A DNA stretch of 64,000 bases. Source: Mycolicibacterium neoaurum. Lineage in GTDB: Bacteria > Actinomycetota > Actinomycetes > Mycobacteriales > Mycobacteriaceae. The stretch lies in assembly GCF_036946495.1 (NCBI RefSeq), contig NZ_JAQIIX010000002.1, positions 2,356,001 through 2,420,000 of the forward strand, in the 5' to 3' direction. This document shows positions 51,343-60,936 of the stretch, one piece after another; the stretch's first letter is position 1, and each line of letters opens with the position of its first letter. The position numbers and the translations under genes are program-made. The notes under the pieces were generated by a model. The model ran no database searches, had not been told where the DNA came from, and worked only from the letters and a program-made list of their open reading frames with translations.

Positions 51343-54300
51343 TCATGCGTAGTGCTTCGCCAGGGTCGCTTGGGTGGTCATCTTGTCGTTGAGCTCGATG
51401 CGGTCCATCAGCCGGTTGATATCGGAGATGCCGTTGAAGTTGTTCGTCGTCTGGCTGCCACCGGTGACCGCTGCCTGCGGGTCTGGGGCGATGACCCGGC
51501 CGTAGGGGCTGGCGCCGGTCTCGCCGCCGAACGATCCGGGGACGCTGCCGACCAGTGCAGAGGAGACGACATTGACGATGCCTTCAACGATCTTGCCTCC
51601 CTGCTGGATGCCGCCGGCCACGAACGGGCCCGCGGCGCCGATCGCGCCCATGCCGGGGATGCCGGCGCCGCCCATCGACGCGATGCTCATCGCGGTCGAG
51701 GCGAGCTGGCCGAGGTTGGATGCGCTGGACTGGATCAGGGTGTTCATCCAGTCGACGTTGTGGTTGATGCCGCCGGCGCCCTGGTTCTTGGCGATGATCG
51801 ATGACGACGGCATCCCAGAGGCGGCGACGGGCCGCTGCTGTTGCTGTGCGGCAGCGGTCGGAGGAGCCGCTGGCGGGGCGGCGGGGGCGCCTGTGGACGG
51901 TGCCGGCGCGGCGGGTCGTGCCTGCGCTGGCGCGCTCGGCTGGGCCGGGCGCGGGTTCAAGGTCCGGGCCGGGGTCACCGGCGGCCGTGGTGGTGTTGGC
52001 CGGATAGCCGCCGCGGCGAGCGGCCGGATCGCGCCACCAGCCGCATACCCCCGCAACCCCAGCTCGGACGGATCGACGACACCCTGATTGAGCTTGTGCA
52101 GGAACGAATCCGACACCGCGGCGCGACCCCGCGCACTGATCATGAACTCTTTCGGGTGCACGACCGCGAGGTGACCGCCCTTCGAGTCGACCGGACCCAT
52201 GTAGTCAGGTGTCGGGCCGCCCTTCTCCATCCCCGGCGCATCCGGATAGCCACCGCCGGTGGTGTTCACGTGCAGGTGGTTGTAGTGGTCCTTCTCCTGC
52301 CACATCACGTAGTCGACGCCCAACGCTTCCTTGTTCGCCATGATGAAGTCGTAGATCTGGTTGCCCAGCGCCAGCCCTTCTGGCGTGGTGGGGTCGTTGT
52401 TTCCGCCCTGGCCGGGGATCATCACGTCGATCGCCAGACCATTCGGATGCCACTTCAACGCGTCCTTGCGAACCCCGCCGAATTCGGTGATCTGCGGGAA
52501 CGCCGCGGCGATCGCGCGCTTGGCCTTGAGCGTGTTGATCTGCAACCCGGCATCCGAACCGCCACCGCGCGGCCCACCGTTCAGCAGTGCCTGCAGCTTG
52601 GCCTCGTCGAGCGCACCGCCACCGCCGCCGAACAGCGTGGCCAGCGTCGCGTCATCGAGCCCGTACTGGCCGCCCAGCGCCGCGGCGTTCAGCGTGCCGC
52701 CGCCCGACCCGCCGGATCCCATGCCGAGCAACTTGCCCAGCGGACCCTGCTGGTCCATGTAGAACTGGCCCGTCTGCGCGATCGCCTGGTTGTACGGGTT
52801 GCTCGGCGACAGGATGCTGTTCTCCAACCCGAAGAACCCGAGCGCACCCTGCCACAACGTCGACCCCACCGACGACAGAGTGTTCATCCCCCAGTCAGCC
52901 ACCCAGTTCGCCGTCTGGCTGCCCCAGTTCATCAACGCGCCCTGCGGATCCGGAGAAGCCAGCGACCCGAACAGCCCAGCGAAGCCCGGGATTCCGGCCA
53001 TGCGGCTGGCGAAGTCACCACCACCGGCGAGAGCGCCGAGACCAGACCCCAGACCACCACCGGGCGCGGCTCCTGCGCCGGCGCCATGGACCGTGGTGTT
53101 CGGATCCACACCACCACCACCACCGGCCGGCGCCGGCGCCGCGATGCTGCCCAGCTGCTGACCGAGCGCGAGCGCGTTACCGATCGGCCCCTGCATCCCC
53201 GAGACCACCTGCGACAGAATGTTCCCGACCCCGCCAGTGCCCGGCGCGGTCGGATTCGGCGCGATCGCCGCCGTCGCCGGCCCCGACACCATCCCGCCCG
53301 GGCCCGGCGCAGCACCAGGGGTGACCGGATTGCCGAACTCGTCGACCATCTCACCGCCGGGATAGAACCCGCGGCCTGCGGTGAGTGCGGCGAGCACGTC
53401 GTCTCCGACCGCGCGGCGCGCCTCCTTCGGCAGCACCCACTCGTCGCCGTGCAGCTCGGCCAGGTGGCCGCCTGTGGGGCCGTTGCCGCGACCAGTCGGG
53501 GTGGGCCCGCCGTTGCGGAATCCGGGGATGGTGACGACCTGGCCGTTGGGCCCGACGATCTGGCCCTGCGGGTTGATGCTGTAGCCGGGCATCTGGCCGG
53601 CGGCGATCTTGCGGCGCAGCTCGTCGTTGGCGGACGGTTTGATGGTGCCGTCCGGGTTGTACAGCGAGGGCTGGAGTACCCCGTTGCGTCCGGTGACCTG
53701 GTTGGCGATATCGGGTGAGCCGGGCCGGTTGGGGCCGGCGGCGCGGTCGGCTTCCCACTTGGCCTCCCACTCGCGGCGGCCCTCTTCGATATCGCTGAGC
53801 ACGCGTTGGTAGATGCTGATACCGAGCCCGGAGATGGCGCCGACGATCGCGCCGGGCGCGCCGGCGACCATCGCCCCGGACAGGGCTGCGCCGCCCACGT
53901 TGGTGGCTGCGCCGGTCAGGTTGGCGCCCGCGGACTTGGTGGCCGAGACGTTGTTGCCGGTGGCAAGCACGGCGCCGAGGGCGGCGGGGATCGCGATGCC
54001 GGCCAGTGAGCGGTTGATTCCCTTGGCGCCCTTGTCCGCTGCGTTGGGCAGGTCGACGCTGAGCCGGTTGGACATCAGCTGCAGATTGCCCAGCAGGGCG
54101 GTGACCCCGGATATCGACTTCCATCCGAGGTAGGCCAGTGCGGCGGTCTTCACCAGATCCGGGTGCTCGCGCAGGAGCTCGGTGATCGGTGAGAGGACCG
54201 TGGCCACGCCCCCGATGTAGGTGACCGCCGCGGAATGCACGCTGGACATCAGCCCCGGGATGTCCTGCAGGATCGGGCGCCACTTCTCGAACAGGTCGCG

Positions 54301-55995
54301 GCCGTCGGCGAAGAATTTCTTCATCCGCTCTTGGCCTTCGTCGGAGTTGAGGAAGGTCTGCATCTTATCGGTGACGGTTTCGAGCCATTCGAGGAACGAT
54401 CCGCCGCCGGCGGCGGTACTGACCGCGTTGATCGCCTTGCCGATGTTGAGGGTGGCGTTACCGAGGTGGGTCATGCCGGTCAGGCCGTCGTTGATCCACT
54501 TGTCCAGGCGTCCATCACGATCGGCCTTGTCCAGGGCAGTGGCGAGTCGTTCGAATACATCGGCAGTGGCGTCTGCCAGCCGGGGCAGGGCGTCGGTTCC
54601 GGCGGCGGTGAGTGTGCCCATCGCGCGCATGATGGGATCGACTGCTGCGGTGAATCGCGACTGGGCTTCGGCGGTGTTGCCGAGTATCCGGTCGAGGAGC
54701 CCGAGACCGTTCTGGGAGCCGGCCGAATCGAATAGCGCGGTGATGTTCTGGTTCAGCGCCCGCGCGATGTTGGCCATGCCCGCCTGCAGGTGCGGGGAGA
54801 CAGTGTCGTAGAACTCTCGGAACTCGTCGGCCTTGCCCTCCAGCAGCGGTTCCGATGCGGCAGCGCGGAACTCGGCGAACTGGGGCTTCATGTCGACCAG
54901 GGTCTGAACCAGCTTCTGGGCGTTTGGGCTCAGCTTGGCCATTGCCTGCGCGGCCTTGTCCTGGGCGGCGCTGCTCGCGGTGGCGGAATCGGCGACACCG
55001 GCTTGCGCTTCGGCGACCTGCTGCTGAGACCGGATCAACCGCTCGTTGGCTGCGACGACCTGATCCGACCCGGCGACACCCTTGGCGTTGGCTTCGGTCA
55101 GCTCGGCGGCGCGGTCGGCGTTGCGTGTTCGGACTTCCAGTAGCCGTTGGTCGGCTTCGAGGATGTCGAGCTGTGCGTCGCGCTGGTCGGTGTAGTCGCC
55201 TTTGGCGAACCGCTCTCGTGCCTGCTGCGCCTGCAGGATCGCTCGTGATTCGTCGATGAGGCCGCCGCGCATCTCGGTGTGCAGGTCGCGCAGTTCGTTG
55301 CGGGCATCCCGGGTCGCGTCGGCGACGTCGCGGCGTGCCTGGGCTTCGTCGTTGACCGCGTTGCGCAGCGTGTTCGATGCCTGCGTGGCTGCCCGCGCGG
55401 AGCTGGCCTGGTCCTTGCCTGACGAGTCCGCGGCATCCGACACCGCCTTGTAGGCATCAGAGATGCCGGACAGACCGAACGCGAGGGTACCGATCGACGC
55501 GCCGGCGGCGGCGAGCGCACCCGGCAGAACCAGGGCTGCGCCGGCCAACTGCTGTATCCCCGCGGTGACCTGCGCCAGCCCGGTGACCGCCGGCCCGACG
55601 CTGGAGATCAACCCGGCGCCGAGGTTCAGGCGCAGCGCGCTGGCCGCCCGCAACGAGTTCAGTTGCCGGGTCGTCGACGCCAGTTGCGCAGTCGCAGCTT
55701 TCGTGTCGACATCGACCTTGATCGTCAGATCATCTGCGTGCTGCCGAGCGCGGAACGCCGCCATACCAGCCTGCGCCTTGCTCAGGTCGGCATCGACACC
55801 CACCCGGATTCCGTTGCGGCCTTCGACGTCTCGGAATCGACGGATATCCGCCGCGGCCTGCGCGGTGTTGGCGGTGACACTGATCGCGAAACCGGGATCT
55901 TTGACCGCCTTGAGCTTCGCGTTGAGCAATCTGACGAAGTCGGAGGCATCCGGTTTTATGCGAACTGAGGCCGTGCCGGCCGAGAAGTCGGGCAT
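51343..55995 (-). CDS. Phage tail tape-measure protein with embedded LAS-type peptidase domain
   Basis: 1550 residues. The N-terminus (MPDFSAGTASVRIKPDASDF) and long helical, Ala/Asp/Arg-rich coiled stretches (about 200-450) are typical of mycobacteriophage tape measures. Hydrophobic helices follow (about 680-760), then Gly/Pro-rich parts. Residues about 1140-1250 hold a peptidase-like domain with HPNGLAIDV and DHYNHLHVN, the H-x6-D and H-x-H zinc pattern of LAS peptidases such as D-Ala-D-Ala carboxypeptidases. The C-terminus (NNFNGISDINRLMDRIE) resembles phage tail proteins. Start abuts the previous stop (TAAATG). At about 0.15 nm per residue it would set a tail near 230 nm. Confidence 0.88.
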   Translation of the reverse strand: MPDFSAGTASVRIKPDASDFVRLLNAKLKAVKDPGFAISVTANTAQAAADIRRFRDVEGRNGIRVGVDADLSKAQAGMAAFRARQHADDLTIKVDVDTKAATAQLASTTRQLNSLRAASALRLNLGAGLISSVGPAVTGLAQVTAGIQQLAGAALVLPGALAAAGASIGTLAFGLSGISDAYKAVSDAADSSGKDQASSARAATQASNTLRNAVNDEAQARRDVADATRDARNELRDLHTEMRGGLIDESRAILQAQQARERFAKGDYTDQRDAQLDILEADQRLLEVRTRNADRAAELTEANAKGVAGSDQVVAANERLIRSQQQVAEAQAGVADSATASSAAQDKAAQAMAKLSPNAQKLVQTLVDMKPQFAEFRAAASEPLLEGKADEFREFYDTVSPHLQAGMANIARALNQNITALFDSAGSQNGLGLLDRILGNTAEAQSRFTAAVDPIMRAMGTLTAAGTDALPRLADATADVFERLATALDKADRDGRLDKWINDGLTGMTHLGNATLNIGKAINAVSTAAGGGSFLEWLETVTDKMQTFLNSDEGQERMKKFFADGRDLFEKWRPILQDIPGLMSSVHSAAVTYIGGVATVLSPITELLREHPDLVKTAALAYLGWKSISGVTALLGNLQLMSNRLSVDLPNAADKGAKGINRSLAGIAIPAALGAVLATGNNVSATKSAGANLTGAATNVGGAALSGAMVAGAPGAIVGAISGLGISIYQRVLSDIEEGRREWEAKWEADRAAGPNRPGSPDIANQVTGRNGVLQPSLYNPDGTIKPSANDELRRKIAAGQMPGYSINPQGQIVGPNGQVVTIPGFRNGGPTPTGRGNGPTGGHLAELHGDEWVLPKEARRAVGDDVLAALTAGRGFYPGGEMVDEFGNPVTPGAAPGPGGMVSGPATAAIAPNPTAPGTGGVGNILSQVVSGMQGPIGNALALGQQLGSIAAPAPAGGGGGVDPNTTVHGAGAGAAPGGGLGSGLGALAGGGDFASRMAGIPGFAGLFGSLASPDPQGALMNWGSQTANWVADWGMNTLSSVGSTLWQGALGFFGLENSILSPSNPYNQAIAQTGQFYMDQQGPLGKLLGMGSGGSGGGTLNAAALGGQYGLDDATLATLFGGGGGALDEAKLQALLNGGPRGGGSDAGLQINTLKAKRAIAAAFPQITEFGGVRKDALKWHPNGLAIDVMIPGQGGNNDPTTPEGLALGNQIYDFIMANKEALGVDYVMWQEKDHYNHLHVNTTGGGYPDAPGMEKGGPTPDYMGPVDSKGGHLAVVHPKEFMISARGRAAVSDSFLHKLNQGVVDPSELGLRGYAAGGAIRPLAAAAIRPTPPRPPVTPARTLNPRPAQPSAPAQARPAAPAPSTGAPAAPPAAPPTAAAQQQQRPVAASGMPSSSIIAKNQGAGGINHNVDWMNTLIQSSASNLGQLASTAMSIASMGGAGIPGMGAIGAAGPFVAGGIQQGGKIVEGIVNVVSSALVGSVPGSFGGETGASPYGRVIAPDPQAAVTGGSQTTNNFNGISDINRLMDRIELNDKMTTQATLAKHYA

Positions 55996-56985
55996 TTACG
56001 TCTTCCCCCAACGGTTTTCGGTTACCAGCGGAGCGAGATCCGGATCAGGGTCGGGCTCCGGCGACGGTTGACCGAGCCCATGTGCGCTCTGGTCACGCTG
56101 CCGGCTGTGACCTTCGGAGTCGTATTTTCGGGGCAGGGCTGGCCCGGCGTTCCCCTTGCCACGCGGCCCCGGCACCTGCTCGCCGGCGATGAGCGAATTG
56201 ACTTGCGCCGGAGTCGGGCACCAGATCCCGGTGTCGTGGCGTATGCACCAGATGATCCGTTCGACAGGGTCGTTCGGCCACGGCATCGACGCGTCGGGGC
56301 TCTTCCATCCCGGCGCGACCGCGTCGAGGTTGCGGTGAAAGTACAACCGCGCTTCATCATGGGCAGCCGCGGTGGAGTTGTGAGTCGGTGAGTGGGGGGC
56401 GCCGCCTCCGACCGCCAGGCTGTCGAACGGCCAGGACAGCATCGCGTAGAGGCCGGTCTGAGCAGACCGAATGCTCTGGTACTGCGTGACGCTGGAGGCC
56501 AGTGTCTTCCATGGCTTGACCTTGTCGGCGTTGATCGCATCGCTCGCGGTGTGCACCTCGGCGCCGAGAGCGTTGACGGTGGCCGTCACCGTGGTCAGCC
56601 ACTGGGCGAGCTCGTCGGCGACCGCTCGAATCATCTGTTCGCCGGCGCCGACCATCAGGGACTGTGCCTCACTGCGAGCGAAGCTCTCCAGTTCGGTCAG
56701 CACTTCCAGCCTGCTGTCCAGATCGCGCGAGCCCACCCGCTGATCCACCTCGGCGGCCAGCCACTCGGCGGTGATGTCGCTGGGATTGGTGGGCCACACC
56801 AGCGTTCGCGGCGCGTTCGCTTGGCTGGCGAGGTCGGCTGCCATCGTCTGCGCCTGGTCAGCGGTAGCGATCAGCGACCGGTAGGTCGGCACCGTGGCGT
56901 CGACCAACCTCCCCAGCACCGTATCCGCTGGAACGGTTCCCCGCCGTAGCCTGAATGACACCCCCCGTATCTGGTCGTCGCTCAT
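55996..56985 (-). CDS. Uncharacterised element protein upstream of the tape measure
   Basis: 329 residues. Mostly helical in the first 200 residues (SLIATADQAQTMAADLASQA, LTELESFARSEAQSLMVGAG), with a later aromatic WPNDPVERIIWCIRHDTGIWCPT segment and a disordered Pro/Asp-rich C-terminus. I do not recognise it as capsid, portal or chaperone. It abuts the tape-measure gene and overlaps the preceding gene by 4 bases, so it is likely to work with the tape measure. It occupies the place where tail assembly chaperones usually lie. Confidence 0.6.
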   Translation of the reverse strand: MSDDQIRGVSFRLRRGTVPADTVLGRLVDATVPTYRSLIATADQAQTMAADLASQANAPRTLVWPTNPSDITAEWLAAEVDQRVGSRDLDSRLEVLTELESFARSEAQSLMVGAGEQMIRAVADELAQWLTTVTATVNALGAEVHTASDAINADKVKPWKTLASSVTQYQSIRSAQTGLYAMLSWPFDSLAVGGGAPHSPTHNSTAAAHDEARLYFHRNLDAVAPGWKSPDASMPWPNDPVERIIWCIRHDTGIWCPTPAQVNSLIAGEQVPGPRGKGNAGPALPRKYDSEGHSRQRDQSAHGLGQPSPEPDPDPDLAPLVTENRWGKT

Positions 56986-57224
56986 GCGCGCTTCACCTGG
57001 ACCCCGTTGGCATCGATGTAACCGCGGCGCCGAGCTTCTGCCATTCCGGCGTTTTCGCCCCTCCTGACGGGCGCGTCATCGCCCTCACGTCGCTCACCCG
57101 GCAGCGGCTGCCCGGTCGGCGCCGGCGGTTGCTGGGGTGGTCGCACCCGTTGCTCGAGCGCCTTCCACTCGTCGTCGCTCAGCGATTTCAAGTACTCGTC
57201 GAATGCCGATCCGACATCACCCAT
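56982..57224 (-). CDS. Small acidic/Pro-rich phage protein
   Basis: 80 residues from an ATG at 57224. The start has EYLKSLSDDEWKALEQRVRPP, a helical segment seen in small mycobacterial phage and scaffold-like proteins, then a Pro-rich basic part. It overlaps the end of the upstream gene by 37 bp and its stop overlaps the next start. Function is unknown. Confidence 0.55.
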   Translation of the reverse strand: MGDVGSAFDEYLKSLSDDEWKALEQRVRPPQQPPAPTGQPLPGERREGDDAPVRRGENAGMAEARRRGYIDANGVQVKRA

Positions 57225-57565
57225 TGTTTGCGGCCCTCTGCGTATTCGTGAACGGCTCTCGGGTCGAAAACCATTCTCCCTGCGACTATTACGCCGCCGA
57301 GGTCGGCCTTTCGTCGGCGGACTGTCCGCGGGTGGATCCCTAGGATGTCCGCCGCTTCGGCGCTGCCGATCCACGGTGACGAGCCCAAGTCTTCACCGCC
57401 ACTATCAGTTTCGTGTCCCGCAGAGGACAGTGCGCTAGCCAGATCGAGTTTCGACGCCAGTGGCCGCATCCACCCCGGAATGTGAGCACCCGCCCGGATC
57501 TTCCGGTCAAGCAACTCATTCACGCAGTAGAGTGCGCGATCGACATCCTCGTCAGATAGGCGCAC
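57188..57565 (-). CDS. Phage protein with C-terminal helix-turn-helix
   Basis: About 125 residues from a GTG at 57565, right after the previous stop. The C-terminal third (GSAEAADILGIHPRTVRRRK, then VAGRMVFDPRAVHEYAEGR) is a MerR/excisionase-type winged helix. The N-terminal part is helical (DEDVDRALYCVNELLDRKI). Small terminase subunits often have such an HTH, so DNA recognition for packaging is one possibility, but a regulator is equally likely. Confidence 0.6.
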   Translation of the reverse strand: MRLSDEDVDRALYCVNELLDRKIRAGAHIPGWMRPLASKLDLASALSSAGHETDSGGEDLGSSPWIGSAEAADILGIHPRTVRRRKADLGGVIVAGRMVFDPRAVHEYAEGRKQWVMSDRHSTST

Positions 57566-57566
57566 A

Positions 57567-57923
57567 TCACACCTGACCGTCGTGTGCAATCTTGTCGAGG
57601 TCAGTAGCCAGCAACGCTTCGAGATACTCGATCTGATCACCCTTGCGCTCCATCGCGAGTGTGGCCACCGCGAAGCCGGCCAGATGTGTGCACATCGCGA
57701 TCAGACAATCGCGGCATCCGCCGGTCTCCCCCAGGACCGCGGTCATGCTGTCCCCGACAATGTCTCGGTTCTGCGGGTCCAGCATCGCCAGCAGCAGCCG
57801 CCACGAGCGCGCACGGGTGACCGGGTGCGAACCGAACGGTCCGGTCGGGTCGTGCCGATGACCTATCGGCCACCCACACTCCAAGCAAGAGGCCCCGTTC
57901 GGATCATGCTGGGGATCAGTCAT
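57567..57923 (-). CDS. Small Cys/His-containing phage protein
   Basis: 118 residues. The N-terminus has CLECGWPIGHRHD and later GGCRDCLIAMCTHL, i.e. C-x2-C and C-x2-C-x4-C-x-H groups that may bind zinc. The rest is helical. The ATG overlaps the end of the upstream gene by 8 bases. No known family comes to mind. Confidence 0.55.
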   Translation of the reverse strand: MTDPQHDPNGASCLECGWPIGHRHDPTGPFGSHPVTRARSWRLLLAMLDPQNRDIVGDSMTAVLGETGGCRDCLIAMCTHLAGFAVATLAMERKGDQIEYLEALLATDLDKIAHDGQV

Positions 57924-58164
57924 CGCCGCCGCCTGGCCGCGGCCGGCGCGGTGGCTTACGCAGGACGCCCGACGCCCTGCCCGCGTTCACCTCGCCGATC
58001 GCCTCTACCAGCAGATCGACCACGCGTTGCGCGTCGGCGGTGGACATATCGAACTCCATGAAGCTGCCGCTGTTCACAGTGCTGATCAACGACAGCGTCA
58101 CAGGCCGGCTCGGGTCGTTGGTGACATGCACGTACGGGCGCAACGGTGTGCGGCGCAACCTCAT
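57916..58164 (-). CDS. Small phage protein
   Basis: 82 residues. Basic start (MRLRRTPLRPYVHV), a beta-rich middle (PVTLSLISTVNSGSFMEF), a helix (AQRVVDLLVEAIGEV) and a basic Pro-rich tail. Overlaps both neighbours in the compact operon. Function is unknown. Confidence 0.5.
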   Translation of the reverse strand: MRLRRTPLRPYVHVTNDPSRPVTLSLISTVNSGSFMEFDMSTADAQRVVDLLVEAIGEVNAGRASGVLRKPPRRPRPGGGDD

Positions 58165-58427
58165 TCGGCGTTCCTCTCCAGCGGATGCCGGGGCTCGCTG
58201 AAATCGAGGACCGCGGCATTGGTGTCAGAGCCCTGGCCAGCCAGGTTGTTGACGCCGGCAAGCTGGGTGACCTGGCCGGGGATTCGGGCGCGCAGCACGC
58301 ACGGCACACGCCGGAGACGGCCACGCGGGTCAACACACCACTGCTGCGGCCCTGCATCGCACTGCGGGCAGTCGCGGTCCAGTGCGCCGTTCTGGTCGTA
58401 AGCGGCCCTGATCGGCTCGCGGGTCAC
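58161..58427 (-). CDS. Phage zinc-finger-like protein
   Basis: 88 residues. The segment CPQCDAGPQQWCVDPRGRLRR resembles the 'CPxCxAxPGxxCxTxxGxxxxxxH' mini zinc fingers common in actinobacteriophages, with VPCVLRAR completing it. Located between the small proteins and the primase-like gene with 4-base overlaps. Probably a nucleic-acid-binding accessory. Confidence 0.55.
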   Translation of the reverse strand: MTREPIRAAYDQNGALDRDCPQCDAGPQQWCVDPRGRLRRVPCVLRARIPGQVTQLAGVNNLAGQGSDTNAAVLDFSEPRHPLERNAE

Positions 58428-60223
58428 GAGGCGGCCTCTTTCGGGGCGAGATGCCAGACGACATCGCGAGGTGAGTCCGTGGTGCCGGGCCGGCCATCGA
58501 CACGAGGATGAGCGCGGATGGTCTTCCGTAGGTTCTCCCAGGAATATCCAGCCGCTTCGCCCTTGGTCCGGAAGTCAGTTTTGTCGATCTCGGTCTGGTC
58601 GCCAGGCAGGCTGTCGACGTAGTTTGCTACGAACTCGCCAACGGGCTGGTAGGTCGTCTGCCGTTCGGGGTCGATCGACCACGTGGCTCCGTCCTTGCTG
58701 CGGCCGACTGTGCGCAGGTCTGCGTTCTTTGTCGTGGCTGCCAGGATCGCGGCCCGCGTGTGTCCGGCAGCTTCGGCCGCGGCGTACACAGCAAACGATT
58801 CGAGGGTGAGGACGCCGGCCTGGCGATGCTCGCTGATGTAACGCGCGAGCCACGCCGGGCAAGACTCGCCAACTTCCGCTGCGGCCGCCGACCTGCGCGT
58901 ATCGAGCTGAGTCACTGTGGCAGCGGGTTCACCGGTGAACTCCCCGTTCACCGCACTTGAGCTGGCATTTTGTGGGGTGAACTGTGGTTCACCGGTGAAC
59001 TCTGGATTGAGCGCGTAGTGCAACGCCTTCTCGCCTGGAAGGGTAACGATGTGGCTAACTTCCAATAGGTGTGGAAGAACTGCGTCGAAGGCCTCCCTGT
59101 AGTGCTGTTTACCCATCGCCCTGCGCAGTTCGCTGCGCGACATCGATCCCGTGGTCAGCAGTCGGAGGATTCGACTTCGCACGGTCTTCGCGTGCCGATC
59201 GTCGACCATCTCATCGAATGTCGCGCGAGAGACTGCTCGCTCCCTCACCTTTGCTCGTGCCGCCTGCCGCGCTTCGGTGACGATCCAGTCGCGGGTGCTG
59301 TCGGAGTTGGCCATGACGGCCTCGGAGAGCTGCCAGTCGAGTTCGGAGACCACGGTGCGGTGATGCATGATCGCGATTACTGCGGCGACCTTGAGTCGGG
59401 TGAGCATCCAGTGCCCGTCGAGGGCGCCCCCTTCGCCGCGTTGGCGGGCAAGGTGGGCGGCGATGATGGTCTGCCGGATCTCGTCGGGCCCGTAGACGAT
59501 CTCGGTGACGATGTCGGGGTCGTCGTGGCGGCGAGTCAGTAACCCCGGCAGATGATGGTTCAACGGCTTCGGGTCTGCGGTGGGTTCGGCTGGCATTGTG
59601 GGGTCGATGGTGAGTGCCCACAACAGGCGTTGGGGAGTGCCGCCGGTGACGTCATTGAAGATGACGCCGGTGTGCCCAGGCTGGGCGCCAACGGAGAGGC
59701 AGCCGCGGTAGGAGTGCGCGGGGACGTTGCGGCTGGTCGCTTTCGAAGCGTTGGTAGAACCGAGTTGTTCTCCCATCGCGAACGACTTGAGGGTGCCGAG
59801 GATGGTCGATCCTTGTCGCGACTCTAGGCCGGTGAGGATGTCTATCTCTGGGCAGTTGAAGATGGCGTTGGTGATGCGTTCGTTGTCGGGAGATTCCTTG
59901 CCGCGTTGTGTGAATGTCTCGGCGAGGCCTTCTCCGGATCCAATCGGAAGTTCGACGATCGGTGCGGGCCACGCCATGCGGGCGACTTTGTCGGAGATAC
60001 CTTTGCCGCCGCCGGAGGGTGCGACGAAGGCGCACAGGAGGTTCAGCGACGCGCGGCCGCCGATCACTCCGGGCAGTTGGACGTGGGGGCTGACGCTGGC
60101 GGCGACGCGTAGCAGCACGGCGAAGAACACGGCCCAGGGCGCAGCGTAGCGGGCGCGGGCCCACGAGTGGATTGTCGCCAGTTCATTGGTGGCAGAGAAG
60201 AATTCGTCATCGGGTGCTGACAC
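58424..60223 (-). CDS. Primase/helicase-like replication protein (DUF3987 type)
   Basis: 599 residues. An N-terminal helicase-like core has LLCAFVAPSGGGKGISDKV, a Walker A-like loop in which the usual Ser/Thr after Lys is Gly. It is followed by PEIDILTGLESRQGST and a SVGAQPGHTGVIFNDVTGGTPQRLLW sensor-like segment (in two parts). The C-terminal half has two small winged-helix-like domains and linkers (SRSELRRAMGKQHYREAFDA; ENLRKTIRAHPRVDG). Proteins of this layout in phage and integrative elements start replication. It means the element can probably replicate after excision. Confidence 0.7.
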   Translation of the reverse strand: MSAPDDEFFSATNELATIHSWARARYAAPWAVFFAVLLRVAASVSPHVQLPGVIGGRASLNLLCAFVAPSGGGKGISDKVARMAWPAPIVELPIGSGEGLAETFTQRGKESPDNERITNAIFNCPEIDILTGLESRQGSTILGTLKSFAMGEQLGSTNASKATSRNVPAHSYRGCLSVGAQPGHTGVIFNDVTGGTPQRLLWALTIDPTMPAEPTADPKPLNHHLPGLLTRRHDDPDIVTEIVYGPDEIRQTIIAAHLARQRGEGGALDGHWMLTRLKVAAVIAIMHHRTVVSELDWQLSEAVMANSDSTRDWIVTEARQAARAKVRERAVSRATFDEMVDDRHAKTVRSRILRLLTTGSMSRSELRRAMGKQHYREAFDAVLPHLLEVSHIVTLPGEKALHYALNPEFTGEPQFTPQNASSSAVNGEFTGEPAATVTQLDTRRSAAAAEVGESCPAWLARYISEHRQAGVLTLESFAVYAAAEAAGHTRAAILAATTKNADLRTVGRSKDGATWSIDPERQTTYQPVGEFVANYVDSLPGDQTEIDKTDFRTKGEAAGYSWENLRKTIRAHPRVDGRPGTTDSPRDVVWHLAPKEAAS

Positions 60224-60225
60224 GT

Positions 60226-60537
60226 TCAGGATGCCTTTCTGGGGATGTAGGCCGGTCCGCGACCGGCGCGGAGTGCGCTGGCGATGGCCGGCCAGTCGGC
60301 GGCCGCGGCGACGTCGTGGGATGCCTCAATGAGGGCTTCTCGGCGGAGTTGCATGTGCAGTGCGCCGTAGCGGGCGGCATCTAGGACGGCGGCCCATTTG
60401 GCGGGGTCGGTGTCGTCGAGGTGTTGCCAGGGCAAGGTGCCTGCTGCAGGCCAGGATTCGACGGTGTGGAGGATGGGTGCGACGAGGCGGTGGACCGGAA
60501 ACCAGTCCACTGCCCGCGTCACAATCAGGTCATCCAC
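60226..60537 (-). CDS. DUF2742-like phage protein
   Basis: 103 residues. The pattern WFPVHRLVAPIL - SWPAAGTLPWQHL - DDTDPAKWAAVLDAARYGAL - ADWPAIASALR matches the DUF2742 type known from mycobacterial phiRv-type prophages. Function is unknown. Its place just before the primase-like gene is the same kind of context as in phiRv elements, as I recall it. Confidence 0.65.
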   Translation of the reverse strand: MDDLIVTRAVDWFPVHRLVAPILHTVESWPAAGTLPWQHLDDTDPAKWAAVLDAARYGALHMQLRREALIEASHDVAAAADWPAIASALRAGRGPAYIPRKAS

Positions 60538-60555
60538 GCGGTTCGGACTCCGCGG

Positions 60556-60936
60556 TCACAGGGTCAATCCCTGTTCCACATCGGCAGCTCGGAGAAGTAG
60601 CGCGGCCAAGGTGCGGGCTTCCGACGAGGCCAGTCGTAGTGCTGGGCGTTCATCCTCCCAGGTCTTCTCTGTTCCCACTTCGTGCCGCTGTTCGAGCATC
60701 ACGACAATTCCGTCGAATGCGTCTTGACCCGGCGTCACCCCCGTCTCTAGTGCATCCGGGTGTGCCGTTCTCGTCGCGTAAACCCAGACCTGAGCCTTGT
60801 CGTAGCCCGGTTCGGGGACGGTGAGGACGGAGCTGCCGACATTCTTGTGGCAGCAAGCCATGTAATCGTCATGACGACCTTCTTTTACATCTACGTTGCG
60901 GTGAGAGCACCACACCACGTGCGAGTTGCAGGTCAT
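60556..60936 (-). CDS. DUF6907-like small protein
   Basis: 126 residues. The N-terminus has several Cys/His (MTCNSHVVWCSHRNV, MACCHKNVGSS). A beta segment follows (GYDKAQVWVYATRT), with a C-terminal helix typical of DUF6907-type proteins (RLASSEARTLAALLLRAADV). The ATG overlaps the stop of a 21-codon frame. Probably an element regulatory or accessory protein. Confidence 0.5.
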   Translation of the reverse strand: MTCNSHVVWCSHRNVDVKEGRHDDYMACCHKNVGSSVLTVPEPGYDKAQVWVYATRTAHPDALETGVTPGQDAFDGIVVMLEQRHEVGTEKTWEDERPALRLASSEARTLAALLLRAADVEQGLTL

